A DNA stretch of 64,000 nt from Bacillota bacterium (lineage in GTDB: Bacteria > Bacillota > Clostridia > Peptostreptococcales > Anaerovoracaceae): NCBI GenBank assembly GCA_017522185.1, contig JAFWZZ010000029.1, forward strand, positions 124,001-188,000. The letters are read 5' to 3'. The position numbers and the translations under genes were made by a program. Each line of letters opens with the position of its first letter. Position 1 is the first letter of the stretch. The notes under the pieces were generated by a model. It saw only the letters and a list, made by a program, of their open reading frames with translations. It was not told the origin of the DNA and did not search any database. Positions 45,961 through 54,663 of this stretch are shown here, piece by piece.

Positions 45961-46887
45961 ATGAAACGGGAAATCATTGTCATTTGCGGTCCGACGGCCG
46001 TAGGAAAAACGAAATATGCCATTGAAACGGCGCTTCATGCTGGAGGCGAAGTGGTTTCCTGTGACTCCATGCAGCTCTATAAATACATGGATATCGGCAG
46101 TGCCAAACCGACGCCTGAAGAACAGGCCCAGGTGAAGCATCACTTAGTTGATGAGATTGACCCTGGTGAACCGTTTTCCGTAGCAAGATATCAGAAACTG
46201 GCGAAAGAGGCCATCGAGGACATTTTTGCCCGCGGCAAAACGCCTGTCATTGCAGGTGGCACAGGCCTCTATCTCAACGCTTTGCTATATGACATGGACT
46301 TCAGCGCACCACCTCGGGATGAAAGCTACAGGGAACAGCTCTACAAAGATGCAGAAGAATTCGGACCTGTGTACCTGCACAATAAGCTGCAGATGGTGGA
46401 TCCGGAGGCGGCAGAGCGTATCCATCCGAATAACATCAAGAAGGTCGTCCGTGCCCTGGAAGCAGCCGAAGGGGGCAACAAGGTCAAGGATTTTGCCACC
46501 GAGCTGGTGCCGACGAAAGACTACAGCTATAAGCTGATCGGCCTGACACGAGACCGCGCTGAGCTTTATGACCGCATCAACCTGCGCGTAGACCTTTTGA
46601 TGGAAATGGGGCTGTTGGAAGAGGTGAAAGGCCTGCTGGACATGGGGCTGACAGAAGGGGACATTTCCATGAAAGGCATCGGCTACAAGGAGATCATCGG
46701 CTATTACAACGGGGAATACGACCTGGATGAGGCAATCCGTCTTGTAAAGAAAAACAGCCGCAGATACGCAAAACGCCAGTTAACCTGGTTTAAGAGATAT
46801 AAGGATATGCAGTGGTTCGACATTTCTACTTATGAGAATGACGAAGCCTGTTTAGAGGAGATTTATAAGTGGCTGGAAAAGAACTGA
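45961..46887 (+). CDS. miaA: tRNA dimethylallyltransferase
   Basis: 308-aa enzyme that adds the dimethylallyl group to A37 of tRNAs reading U-starting codons; its substrate comes from the isoprenoid route represented by dxs and ispA. The P-loop ICGPTAVGKTKYAIE is at residues 8-22; DSMQLYKYMDIGSAKPT, HLVDEIDP, GGTGLYLNALLY and KRQLTWFKR are also present. GGAGC precedes the ATG. It overlaps the recombinase gene by 19 bp. Confidence 0.95.
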   Translation: MKREIIVICGPTAVGKTKYAIETALHAGGEVVSCDSMQLYKYMDIGSAKPTPEEQAQVKHHLVDEIDPGEPFSVARYQKLAKEAIEDIFARGKTPVIAGGTGLYLNALLYDMDFSAPPRDESYREQLYKDAEEFGPVYLHNKLQMVDPEAAERIHPNNIKKVVRALEAAEGGNKVKDFATELVPTKDYSYKLIGLTRDRAELYDRINLRVDLLMEMGLLEEVKGLLDMGLTEGDISMKGIGYKEIIGYYNGEYDLDEAIRLVKKNSRRYAKRQLTWFKRYKDMQWFDISTYENDEACLEEIYKWLEKN

Positions 46888-47996
46888 AGATTCATAACAA
46901 AAGCGACAAACCCAATAACATCGTAGAGAAGGAAGCCCGCATCTTTCAGGAATGCGAAGACATCGAAAGACAGCTTCCGTCTTTCCTGCGCGGTTTTTTC
47001 CTGTATCTGAAGGGCAACGTGCTGCCAATGAGCAGACTGGCTTATCTTCACGATCTGAAGTTCTTCTTCAATTATTTGGTCAACGAAACCGGCCTGACCG
47101 ATGCTGAGGAGCCGCGGAAGATTACTCTGGCTGAAATGCAGGAAATCAAGGCCATCGACATCAACCTCTATCTTGATTACTGTCGTAAATATAAGGTGGA
47201 AACAGAAAAGAACATTTATATTTACGAGAATAATAACAAGACCCTTGCACGAAAGAAGTCTTCCGTTTCCGTCATGTTCAAACATCTGTACCGCGACGGA
47301 CTGCTGCCGGAAAACATCACTGACGGCTTTGATCCTATCCGCGTGCCAAAGGCCGGAGAACGGGAAATCAAGGCTCTCCAAGACGACGAGGTCATGATTA
47401 TGCTGGACGCGGTTTCTACAGGAAACGGCCTGACAGGACATCAGCACGCTTACTGGGAGAAGACAAAGAAACGTGACAAGGCTATTTTGATGCTGTTTCT
47501 GACTTACGGACTCAGACTGTCCGAGCTGCAACAGCTGAATGTATCGTCGTTTAACTTCTCCAGAGGTGAGTTTAAAATCTACAGAAAGCGGGGTAAAGAG
47601 TCCATCATGCCGCTGAACATGTCTGTAACTGCGACGTTAGAAGACTATCTGGCCAACGAAAGACCTGCAGAAGACACTCTGGCTGATGAACACCGTGATG
47701 CATTGTTTTTGTCCCTGCAGGGGAAGCGCATGACGGAGAGACAGATTCGGGAACTTGTCAAAAAATATACGGCTATCGCGCTGAAAACCACCCAGCATGG
47801 CGGTTACAGTCCCCACAAACTGAGAGCGACTGCGGCGACCAGCCTGATTGGCCGCGGCAATTCCATTTATGACGTGGCGGCGCTCTTAGACCATGAACAG
47901 GTAACCACAACCCAGCTCTATGCGAGACATAAACAAAACGTAAAACGTGACCTGGTAAAGGACATGGAGTGGGAAAAGGAGAGAACAGAAAAGTGA
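46869..47996 (+). CDS. Tyrosine recombinase (XerC/XerD-like)
   Basis: 375-aa site-specific recombinase. The catalytic set is complete: R216 (TYGLRLSEL), K243 (KRGKES), H316 and R319 (SPHKLRAT), H342 (LDHEQ), Y351 (TTQLYARH). The N-terminal SAM-like core-binding domain is longer than in XerD, with about 40 extra residues before it. It starts at GTG 46869 after GAGGAG and lies among core genes, with no att-like repeats, excisionase or phage genes nearby. That points to a resident Xer protein, perhaps for chromosome dimer resolution, rather than a mobile integrase. Confidence 0.85.
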   Translation: MAGKELKIHNKSDKPNNIVEKEARIFQECEDIERQLPSFLRGFFLYLKGNVLPMSRLAYLHDLKFFFNYLVNETGLTDAEEPRKITLAEMQEIKAIDINLYLDYCRKYKVETEKNIYIYENNNKTLARKKSSVSVMFKHLYRDGLLPENITDGFDPIRVPKAGEREIKALQDDEVMIMLDAVSTGNGLTGHQHAYWEKTKKRDKAILMLFLTYGLRLSELQQLNVSSFNFSRGEFKIYRKRGKESIMPLNMSVTATLEDYLANERPAEDTLADEHRDALFLSLQGKRMTERQIRELVKKYTAIALKTTQHGGYSPHKLRATAATSLIGRGNSIYDVAALLDHEQVTTTQLYARHKQNVKRDLVKDMEWEKERTEK

Positions 47997-48895
47997 AAAA
48001 CAATGAATTAAAAGGAATTATCCTGATGCTGCTTGCATCGCTGATCTGGAGTTTTTCCACGGTGATGATTAAATCAGCCATCGATGACCTTGGCCCATGG
48101 ACCTTCAACGCCGTGCGAAGCTTCTTAGGCGCGCTGTCCATGGTGCCTCTTGTATTTATATTTGATTTTAAATTAAATAAAGACGAAAACCAGAAGCTGC
48201 ATCTGACACCTGCCGTATGGCGCGATTCCATTGCACTGGGCATCGTCATCGGTTCTTATATGGTGCTGGCACAGACCGGTATGGCCTATACGACCATCGG
48301 AAAGACAGGATTTATTACGGCTCTGTACATCATTTTCGTACCGGTACTGGGCATCTTCTTACATAGAAAACAGCCGATTCGTATCTGGATCTGTGTGGCT
48401 GTGGCACTGATTGGCTTCTACCTGATGTCCATGACGGAAGGGCTGTCGTCCATCAACAAAGGGGACGTACTGATCTTTATCGGTGCTATATTCTGTACCT
48501 TCCAGATTTATCTCATCGACACGCTGTCGAAGAGAATCAGCCCGATGCTGCTGACCTGTTTCCAGTTCCTCTTTGCAGGACTGTTCTGTATGGCAGGAGC
48601 ATTTTTGTTCGAACATCCGTCACTTGCGGAGATTCTGAACGCCATTGTTCCGCTGCTGTACACTGGTGTCGTTTCCTGCGGCATCGGCTACATGATTCAG
48701 GCTTTCGGACAGAAGTACCTGGATCCGGTCAAAGCATCATTCTTATTCAGCAGCGAAACCATTTTTACCATGATTTTAGGATTCCTGGTGTTCCACGAAA
48801 TCATGTCCTTTAGAGAATACTTTGGATGTGCATTGATTTTCTCTGCCATCATCGTTTCATTAATAGAACCAAAAGAGAAAGGGAATAACAATTAA
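47993..48895 (+). CDS. DMT-superfamily EamA-type transporter
   Basis: 300-aa protein with about ten membrane helices in two EamA repeats (GIILMLLASLIWSFSTVMIK at the start; YTGVVSCGIGYMIQAFGQKY in the second half). Relatives export amino acids or other metabolites. The start GTG 47993 overlaps the recombinase stop as GTGA and follows AAAGGAGAG. It lies one base before a PLP lyase gene, so amino-acid-related export is a possible link, but this is inference. Confidence 0.85.
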   Translation: MKNNELKGIILMLLASLIWSFSTVMIKSAIDDLGPWTFNAVRSFLGALSMVPLVFIFDFKLNKDENQKLHLTPAVWRDSIALGIVIGSYMVLAQTGMAYTTIGKTGFITALYIIFVPVLGIFLHRKQPIRIWICVAVALIGFYLMSMTEGLSSINKGDVLIFIGAIFCTFQIYLIDTLSKRISPMLLTCFQFLFAGLFCMAGAFLFEHPSLAEILNAIVPLLYTGVVSCGIGYMIQAFGQKYLDPVKASFLFSSETIFTMILGFLVFHEIMSFREYFGCALIFSAIIVSLIEPKEKGNNN

Positions 48896-48896
48896 T

Positions 48897-50192
48897 ATGA
48901 GCCTAAGTTATACTGACGAATTATTAATCAAAGAACTGGAGATTTCTCCAAGAGTATTAAATTTTGTAAAGGAAGCCGAAGCTGAAGTCTGTGAACAGTT
49001 CGCAGCTTTAGACGACGTAACCGCATATAACCAGTACAAGGTTCTGTCTGCACTGCAGAAGAACCGTATCGCGGACATGCATTTCGGCTGGAAGACCGGT
49101 TACGGCTACGACGATCCAGGCAGAGATGCCGTTGAAAAGGTCTATGCCGAAATCTTTGGAACAGAATCAGCCCTGGTGCGTACTACCATCGTAAACGGCA
49201 CCCATGCACTGGCAATCACTCTGATGGGAGTACTTCGTCCGGGAGATGAGATGATTTACTGCTCCGGCGGTCCTTACGACACCCTGGAAGAAGTTATCGG
49301 CATCAGAGGAGAGGGCATGGGCTCCCTGAAAGAATACGGTGTGACATATAAACAGGTGGATTTACTGCCTGACGGCTCCATCGATTTGGAAACTCTGGGC
49401 AAAACCATCAGCGAAAAGACGAAAATGGTCTGTGTGCAGCGTGCAACTGGCTATGGTTGGCGGAAATCAATTACGGTAAACCAGATTGAGGAAATGTGTA
49501 AGTTCGTTCACGACATCCGCGAAGACATCGTCTGCATGGCGGATAACTGCTATGGCGAGTTCCTGGATATCAAAGAGCCTACAAACGTTGGAATTGACGT
49601 AATGGCAGGCTCTCTTATCAAGAATCCGGGTGGCGGATTGGCCCTGGCCGGCGGCTATGTTGCAGGCCGTCAGGATCTGATCGAAAAGATTTCTTACAGA
49701 ATGACCTGTCCTGGTATCGGCGGAGAATGCGGCTTGACATTCGGTCAGACCAGAACTGTGCTGCAGGGCCTGTTCATGGCACCTAAAGTAGTGAATGGCG
49801 CCGTAAAAGGGGCAATTCTCTGTGCAAAAGTCTATGAAAAGCTGGGTTATCCTGTCTGTCCTGCGTCTTCTGACAGCAGAAGCGACATCATTCAGGCGGT
49901 ACAGCTGGGAGATGCGGATGCGGTTGTTGCATTCTGCGAAGGCATCCAGGCTGCGGCACCAATTGATGCCCACGTGACACCGATTCCATGGGCAATGCCT
50001 GGCTACGAGGATGAGGTTGTTATGGCGGCTGGTGCCTTTGTTGGCGGATCTTCTATTGAATTAAGTGCCGACGCGCCGATTCGTCCGCCATATAACGTGT
50101 ATTTCCAGGGGGGACTTACATACGAACATTCAAAATTCGGCGTTATCAAATCGCTGAACCAGTTATATCAAAAGGGATTTGTAAGAATTTAA
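48897..50192 (+). CDS. Methionine gamma-lyase family PLP enzyme (aluminum resistance protein family)
   Basis: 431-aa PLP-dependent protein of the family called methionine gamma-lyase or aluminum resistance protein (Bacillus YnbB). The PLP lysine region is MAGSLIKNPGGGLALAGGYVAG; RTTIVNGTHALAITLMGVLRPGDEM and MADNCYGEF are also visible. Bacillus ynbB also lies near miaA, so the location is conserved. The real substrate is not settled; cystathionine- or methionine-type beta/gamma elimination is the fold-based expectation. Confidence 0.85.
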   Translation: MSLSYTDELLIKELEISPRVLNFVKEAEAEVCEQFAALDDVTAYNQYKVLSALQKNRIADMHFGWKTGYGYDDPGRDAVEKVYAEIFGTESALVRTTIVNGTHALAITLMGVLRPGDEMIYCSGGPYDTLEEVIGIRGEGMGSLKEYGVTYKQVDLLPDGSIDLETLGKTISEKTKMVCVQRATGYGWRKSITVNQIEEMCKFVHDIREDIVCMADNCYGEFLDIKEPTNVGIDVMAGSLIKNPGGGLALAGGYVAGRQDLIEKISYRMTCPGIGGECGLTFGQTRTVLQGLFMAPKVVNGAVKGAILCAKVYEKLGYPVCPASSDSRSDIIQAVQLGDADAVVAFCEGIQAAAPIDAHVTPIPWAMPGYEDEVVMAAGAFVGGSSIELSADAPIRPPYNVYFQGGLTYEHSKFGVIKSLNQLYQKGFVRI

Positions 50193-50214
50193 AGGGAAAA
50201 TATAGGGATTTTAC

Positions 50215-50910
50215 ATGAAAAAAGCGATACCGATTATAAAACTGCTGCTTTTGCTGTGTATTGTCATCGTCATTCCGGCAAATATTGTGCTGTATCATCA
50301 CGATATCATCGATAAGTTTGAGAATTTCGAAGATGTTATTGCATTTTTGGAGCACTATCACTGGCAGAGCATCCTGGTTTACATTGCTATACAAACCGTG
50401 CAGGTAATCATCAGCGTCATTCCTGGACAGGCGTTCCAGTTTGCCGCAGGCTATCTGTACACGTTTCTGCCGGGACTGCTGTTCTCTTTGATCGGGGCGG
50501 CCCTTGGAACATTCGTTTCCTTCTTTCTGGCGAAAGTGCTGGGGAAGGACGCGATTCATCTGTTTCTTGGAGAGGCGAAGACGGCCTATTACGTGGAGAG
50601 GCTCAACAGCAGGAGGGCCTATGCCATCGTGTTTCTGATTTATCTGATTCCTGGCATTCCAAAGGATATTGTCAGCTATGCCGCAGGCATTTCGGAAATG
50701 GAGTTTCATCCCTTCTTTATTTTTTCTATGATGGGCAGACTTCCGGGTATGGCAGGAAGCCTCTTGATTGGTGCATTATATATGCGTGAACATTATGTCT
50801 GGATGGGTATTGTAGCCGCTGTGGCTATCATTGCTTTTGTTGCAGGGGTAATATATAGGAAGAAACTACACGGATATTTGGATAAATTATACGATAAGGT
50901 AACGCATTAG
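50215..50910 (+). CDS. TVP38/TMEM64 family (VTT domain) membrane protein
   Basis: 231-aa membrane protein of the DedA/VTT group. The motif region includes GQAFQFAAGYLYTFLPGLLFS, LIGAALGTFVSFFLAKVLG, YLIPGIPKDIVSYAAGIS and GRLPGMAGSLLIGALY, with the helix-breaking prolines typical of this fold. Homologues are linked to lipid scrambling or membrane homeostasis. It is followed nine bases later by an acyltransferase, which fits a membrane lipid role. Confidence 0.85.
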   Translation: MKKAIPIIKLLLLLCIVIVIPANIVLYHHDIIDKFENFEDVIAFLEHYHWQSILVYIAIQTVQVIISVIPGQAFQFAAGYLYTFLPGLLFSLIGAALGTFVSFFLAKVLGKDAIHLFLGEAKTAYYVERLNSRRAYAIVFLIYLIPGIPKDIVSYAAGISEMEFHPFFIFSMMGRLPGMAGSLLIGALYMREHYVWMGIVAAVAIIAFVAGVIYRKKLHGYLDKLYDKVTH

Positions 50911-50919
50911 GAGGAAATT

Positions 50920-51642
50920 ATGACACGAATTCTATTAATGGTATGGAGAAACATTCTGCGTGTTCCAAGCATGTGGTTCAAGCTTTGCCGTTACGCGAAG
51001 CATCTGGACAAGTATTCCGAACAGGAGCGCTGGGACCATATCTCCTATATTCTGCAGAGAGCCGTTCTGACCGGCAATCTGGACCTGACTGTGACTGGTG
51101 TGGAGAACATTCCTGCGCCGGACGCAGGAGGATTTTTGATGTATGGAAATCATCAGGGCATGTTCGACGTGGTTGCTATCGCGGCAACATCAAAGACGCC
51201 CCTTGCCGCAGTATTAAAGAAAGAACTGGAAGGCATTCCTTTCGTCCAGCAGATTATCGACTGCACCCGTTCTTATCCTATGGATCGTGAAGACCCTCGG
51301 CAGTCCATGCGCGTGATGCAGCAGGTAACAAAGGATGTGCAGGAAGGCCGCGGCGTACTCATTTTCCCGGAAGGCACAAGAAGCAAGAAGGGCAACGAGA
51401 TGCTTGAGTTTCACGGCGGCAGCTTCAAATGCGCGCTGAAAGCAAAGTGCCCAATCATTCCAATCGCTATGATTGACTGCTATAAGGTGCTGGATCAGAA
51501 GGGCACTGCCCCTGTGAAAGTACAGTTACATTATTTAGAACCAATTCCTTACGAAGAATACCAGGATATGAAGACCGGTGAACTGGCTGCATACGTACAG
51601 CAGAAAATCCGTGCTGCCATGGATGCGAATATAGAAGGTTAG
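50920..51642 (+). CDS. 1-acyl-glycerol-3-phosphate acyltransferase (PlsC-like)
   Basis: 240-aa lysophospholipid acyltransferase. The catalytic HX4D motif is NHQGMFDVVAI (about residue 76), followed by the phosphate-binding FPEGTRSKKGNEM. It would make phosphatidic acid from lysophosphatidic acid at the membrane. AGGAGG precedes the ATG. It lies next to the VTT protein gene. Confidence 0.9.
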   Translation: MTRILLMVWRNILRVPSMWFKLCRYAKHLDKYSEQERWDHISYILQRAVLTGNLDLTVTGVENIPAPDAGGFLMYGNHQGMFDVVAIAATSKTPLAAVLKKELEGIPFVQQIIDCTRSYPMDREDPRQSMRVMQQVTKDVQEGRGVLIFPEGTRSKKGNEMLEFHGGSFKCALKAKCPIIPIAMIDCYKVLDQKGTAPVKVQLHYLEPIPYEEYQDMKTGELAAYVQQKIRAAMDANIEG

Positions 51643-51649
51643 AGGGCTG

Positions 51650-52828
51650 ATGATGATAAGAAAAATGACCGGATGCGGTTTATCTATCTTTTGGGGCGGT
51701 GTTATCGCCTTTGGGTATTCCGGCGTCATGAGTGCTTACTGGCAGGAACGGTTTTCTGTTGGAAGCGCTGAAATCGGACTGATTATTACTTTTATGCTGC
51801 TTGCTCTGGCTGTGGCCATGTTCTTTAGCGGCAAAGTCCATGCAAAAGTCGGCATGGCCAAATGTGTCCTGATCGGTTCCTTCTTATATGTGCTGGCCTT
51901 TGGAATCCTACTTGCTGCACGTAATATCTACTGGGTTTACGCCTGGGGATTTGTCGGCAATCTGGGATGCAGCTTTATCTACGGGCCTGGGTTAACTACG
52001 GTGCAAAGAGCCTGCCCAGAGAAAAAAGGCCTTGTCAGCGGCATTTTAAACCTCTTATTCGGTGTTTCAGCGGCAATCATGTCACCAGTCCTGAATCTTC
52101 TGCTGGAAGTGAGCGGATATTTGTTCGTGAATTTGTTCGTGATTGTTCTGATTATGCTGACCAATGTGGTTGCATTTGTGCTGCTCCATCAAGCTGAAAA
52201 AAATGAAATATCCGCTGAATCCGGCCCTATGCTGGATATGTCAAAAGATCTTACCGTTAAGGAAGCATTACGAACCAGACAGTTCTGGCTCATTTGGTTC
52301 CTTTGGGTATTCATGGGTGCTTCCGGCATCTCGATGATATCTCTATCAAAGAGTTATACGCTTGCACTTGGGCTGACCGGTGTAACCATACTGACCGCAT
52401 TTAATCTGGCCAACGGATGTATCCGTATCTTCGTGGGCATCCTGACAGACAAAATCGGTGCGAAAATTACAGGTATGGCAGCTTTTACAATGGCTGGACT
52501 TGGTTATATTCTGATGCCGCATATGGTTGGAATTCCAATGATTTCACTCTGTGCGATATGTGTGGGAATCGGCTTTGGCACGCTGTTTACCGTGACAGGA
52601 CCGATGGCATCTGAGCTGTTTGGACTGAAGAACTTTGGTATGATATTCGGCCTGATTTTCACTGCATACGGCATGGTCGGCGGTATTGTCGGACCTGCGG
52701 TTTCCGGATTGTTACTCGAAAGAACAGGAGGGGACTATGGTCTCGTCTTTACATATCTGGGTGTTATGGCACTGATTGGTGTTGTGCTGATGGGCTGCAT
52801 CAAAGTCGTAAAACTCAGGAAATCGTAA
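51650..52828 (+). CDS. MFS transporter, OFA (oxalate:formate antiporter-like) type
   Basis: 392-aa major facilitator with about 12 helices. The N-terminal GYSGVMSAYWQERFSVGSAEIG and the central VKEALRTRQFWLIWFLWVFMGASG are typical of the OFA group; LTDKIGAKITG is the loop 8-9 motif. These carriers move organic anions such as oxalate, formate or other monocarboxylates; the substrate here is not known. The start is ATG 51650, or ATG 51653, after AGAGGG. Its terminator ends the long plus-strand run. Confidence 0.85.
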   Translation: MMIRKMTGCGLSIFWGGVIAFGYSGVMSAYWQERFSVGSAEIGLIITFMLLALAVAMFFSGKVHAKVGMAKCVLIGSFLYVLAFGILLAARNIYWVYAWGFVGNLGCSFIYGPGLTTVQRACPEKKGLVSGILNLLFGVSAAIMSPVLNLLLEVSGYLFVNLFVIVLIMLTNVVAFVLLHQAEKNEISAESGPMLDMSKDLTVKEALRTRQFWLIWFLWVFMGASGISMISLSKSYTLALGLTGVTILTAFNLANGCIRIFVGILTDKIGAKITGMAAFTMAGLGYILMPHMVGIPMISLCAICVGIGFGTLFTVTGPMASELFGLKNFGMIFGLIFTAYGMVGGIVGPAVSGLLLERTGGDYGLVFTYLGVMALIGVVLMGCIKVVKLRKS

Positions 52829-52848
52829 TATATATAGGAAGTAATAAG

Positions 52849-52883
52849 GAACTGTGTTGTGTTTGCAATGCAGTTCTATTTTT
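52849..52883 (+). terminator. Intrinsic terminator after the MFS gene
   Basis: Stem GAACTG...CAGTTC with an inner TTG/CAA extension, followed by TATTTTT. It isolates the next gene's SOS-type promoter from upstream transcription. Confidence 0.75.
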
Positions 52884-52896
52884 GTTCACACTTATG

Positions 52897-52968
52897 CGAA
52901 CAAATGTTTATTTCTCTATTGACAACGAACATCCATTCTGTTATATTATAGAAAACGAACAAATGTTT
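52897..52968 (+). promoter_or_regulatory. SOS-type promoter with two LexA boxes
   Basis: The promoter TTGACA (52919-52924), 17 bp, TATATT (52942-52947) has a perfect -35. Two identical copies of CGAACAAATGTTT (52897-52909 and 52956-52968) match the Gram-positive LexA form GAACN4GTTY. One is just upstream of the -35 and one overlaps the transcription start. A weaker copy, GAACATCCATTC (52927-52938), lies in the spacer. The second box ends 16 bp before the ATG. Confidence 0.85.
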
Positions 52969-52984
52969 AGAAAGGGTGAACACC

Positions 52985-53287
52985 ATGAAGAAGAAATACA
53001 GAGTCGCATCAAAATTCAGATTTACAGTTTTCCTGGTAATCATGTTCTTATGCGTGATGACAGCAGTCGGCACATTATTAGGTTTCAATACAGCAAGCAG
53101 CGCATCTTTGAATCAGTACAATCTGGTTAACGTAGAATCCGGCGACACCTTATGGAACATCGCTTGTGAATATGGACCTGATGATATGGACGTCCGCGTG
53201 GTTGTTCACGACATTTGTGACATCAACGAAATTTCTGCAGACGAACTGACTGCAGGATCCAAGATTATCGTACCTGTATATCAATAG
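52985..53287 (+). CDS. yneA: YneA-like LysM protein, probable SOS cell-division inhibitor
   Basis: 100-aa protein with one N-terminal membrane helix (FRFTVFLVIMFLCVMTAVGTLL) and a LysM domain (YNLVNVESGDTLWNIACEYGP ... IIVPVY). This is the layout of YneA, the LexA-controlled division inhibitor of Bacillus, which acts from the outer face of the membrane near the septum. The LexA boxes in front of the gene support this strongly, although lexA itself is not adjacent. AAAGGG at 52971-52976 sets the start at ATG 52985. Confidence 0.85.
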   Translation: MKKKYRVASKFRFTVFLVIMFLCVMTAVGTLLGFNTASSASLNQYNLVNVESGDTLWNIACEYGPDDMDVRVVVHDICDINEISADELTAGSKIIVPVYQ

Positions 53288-53693
53288 AAGGTCTCTGAAG
53301 CATAGAATCTGGTAGTTTTCGTGCCGGAATGCATCATAATGACAAAAAGACAGATTTCGCGGTTTTTACGAAAAAAAGCGGTGGACCAATGAATCGACCG
53401 CTAAAAATAAAATCGCTTAAAACGCAATTTTGAGCTTCATTTTTTCGCAGGGAAATCCTGCGGTCACTTAAAATTCCCATAATGAAAATCTCCGGCAGGA
53501 TATAGGTAAAACTATAGAAATAACCGGAGATTTTTAATTATATAAATAATAATAGAAAACATGTACCTGTTGGAAATACAGGTTCGGGGGGCTCATGGTA
53601 TGAAAAACACGGCATGTTCAGACCTTTCAAATTTTCCAGTCATAACTATTCCCAAAATTATGTTTTTAGGAATAGTTATAGATTATAAAATAT
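53288..53693. other. Gene-free segment rich in hairpins
   Basis: About 400 bp with no convincing gene but many stem-loops: AGCGGT/ACCGCT at 53377-53402 (an A7 run on its left makes it a minus-strand terminator), CGCAGG/CCTGCG at 53446-53462, an 11-bp stem at 53485-53534 ending in T5 on the plus strand, ACCTGT/ACAGGT at 53565-53583, and a perfect 11-bp stem ATAACTATTCC/GGAATAGTTAT at 53642-53679 without a T tract. One or more small RNAs could be encoded here. I do not recognise a known family. Confidence 0.5.
53485..53535 (+). terminator. Plus-strand terminator-like hairpin downstream of yneA
   Basis: AAAATCTCCGG (53485-53495) pairs with CCGGAGATTTT (53524-53534) and is followed by T and AATTA. 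The 28-base loop holds a smaller TATAG/CTATA stem. It lies about 200 bases past the yneA stop, so it may end a long 3' UTR or a separate small RNA. Confidence 0.6.
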
Positions 53694-53725
53694 AGAGGGC
53701 ACAGCCTGCTTTGGCCACGCCCTCT
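53680..53725 (-). terminator. Minus-strand terminator after the XRE regulator gene
   Basis: On the minus strand AGAGGGC ... GCCCTCT (53694-53725) with an inner GGCC-type stem is followed by ATATTTTATAATC. It begins six bases after the stop codon of the XRE gene. Confidence 0.7.
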
Positions 53726-53730
53726 TACGT

Positions 53731-53943
53731 CTATTCTTCATCTTTCTGATACTCTAATATATCTCCCGGCTGACATTCCAACACTTCGCAAATTGCATCT
53801 AATGTTGAAAATCTGATTGCACTGACTTTGCCGGTCTTTAATTTGGATAAGTTTACATTGGCTACACCAACGCGTTCAGATAATTCTTTTAGTGACATCT
53901 TACGGTCAGCCATGACACGATCTAATCTTAATATAATTGCCAT
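53731..53943 (-). CDS. Short XRE/Cro-type transcriptional regulator
   Basis: 70-aa helix-turn-helix protein of the Cro/CI class, the compact YozG-like form with almost nothing beyond the DNA-binding domain (RLDRVMADRKMSLKELSERV, then VNLSKLKTGKVSAIRFSTLD and CEVLECQPGDILEY). It is 12 bp downstream of the DUF2975 gene and follows an AAGGAGG site. Such pairs of a DUF2975 membrane protein and a small XRE protein are common in Firmicutes. I infer that it binds the twin 17-bp dyads at the operon promoter and represses its own synthesis. Confidence 0.88.
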   Translation of the reverse strand: MAIILRLDRVMADRKMSLKELSERVGVANVNLSKLKTGKVSAIRFSTLDAICEVLECQPGDILEYQKDEE

Positions 53944-53955
53944 GTCTTTGCCTCC

Positions 53956-54627
53956 TTATAATGTCTCATCAGATTCCTGCTGCAAAGCCGCACCGTAACG
54001 GAAAATCGCAGATAACATAAAAATCATGACAACCAGAAATACGGTTAACAAATCCACGCTCAGCTGTATATTCACCTTCCCTGTCATAAATCCGTCTACA
54101 CCATTTTCTACGATTGGTGCCAGAACAGCTACAGGAATTAAGGAAATCGCAACTTTCTTTAACTGGTCAGAAATCGCTTCTGTGAACGGTGTTTCACAGT
54201 CTCTGAAGGTTTTACAAAGCTTTTCAACCAGATGAGCAGCAACAATACAGCATGCGATAAATACAACAGCTGCAATCAACACCCAAAGACCGTCTTTGGC
54301 ATAAATAGTAGTTGCATCAGATGATAAGTCTGCAGATAACTGATTGCCGTCAGTTGTTACTTTATCAGCATTGTATGTAATGCCGTTAAGCTCAAATTCT
54401 GCCATATCCGGATCCATTTCCATGATATGATCATAATCCAGATTAAACTTAACTACTGCATCATGAGACATGGTAATGGATGCAGCCTCTCTTGGCATCA
54501 TCATTAGAAGTCCGGATCCTACGATACAAGCTACTGCTGCAATAATCAGGATAACCTTAATGATTTTCGCAATGATTTCACCGGCTTTACCCATTTTGTT
54601 TATCTTTAAAATAACTTCGTTTTTCAT
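53956..54627 (-). CDS. DUF2975 domain-containing membrane protein
   Basis: 223-aa membrane protein with four helices: about residues 18-45 (IAKIIKVILIIAAVACIVGS), 118-140, 163-185 and 193-215. An extracytoplasmic region of about 65 residues lies between the first two (SHDAVVKFNLDYDHIMEMDP). It matches the DUF2975 family typically paired with a small XRE regulator. The function is unknown; a membrane-linked partner that modulates the regulator is one possibility. AAAGGGG precedes the ATG. Confidence 0.82.
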   Translation of the reverse strand: MKNEVILKINKMGKAGEIIAKIIKVILIIAAVACIVGSGLLMMMPREAASITMSHDAVVKFNLDYDHIMEMDPDMAEFELNGITYNADKVTTDGNQLSADLSSDATTIYAKDGLWVLIAAVVFIACCIVAAHLVEKLCKTFRDCETPFTEAISDQLKKVAISLIPVAVLAPIVENGVDGFMTGKVNIQLSVDLLTVFLVVMIFMLSAIFRYGAALQQESDETL

Positions 54628-54663
54628 AAAAGATACCCCTTTCTTATGTTTAAGATTAATTTG

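Noticed and set aside
46869-47996. Integrase of a mobile element
   Set aside because: The recombinase is embedded by overlaps between miaA and a transporter gene. No attachment repeats, cargo or phage genes flank it, so a resident Xer-type protein is more likely.
53600-53695. 31-codon open frame (MKNTACSDLSNF...) after a GGGGGG run in the hairpin-rich segment
   Set aside because: The frame runs straight through the perfect 11-bp stem and ends beside the XRE terminator. No homology or codon pattern supports it, so RNA structure explains the region better.
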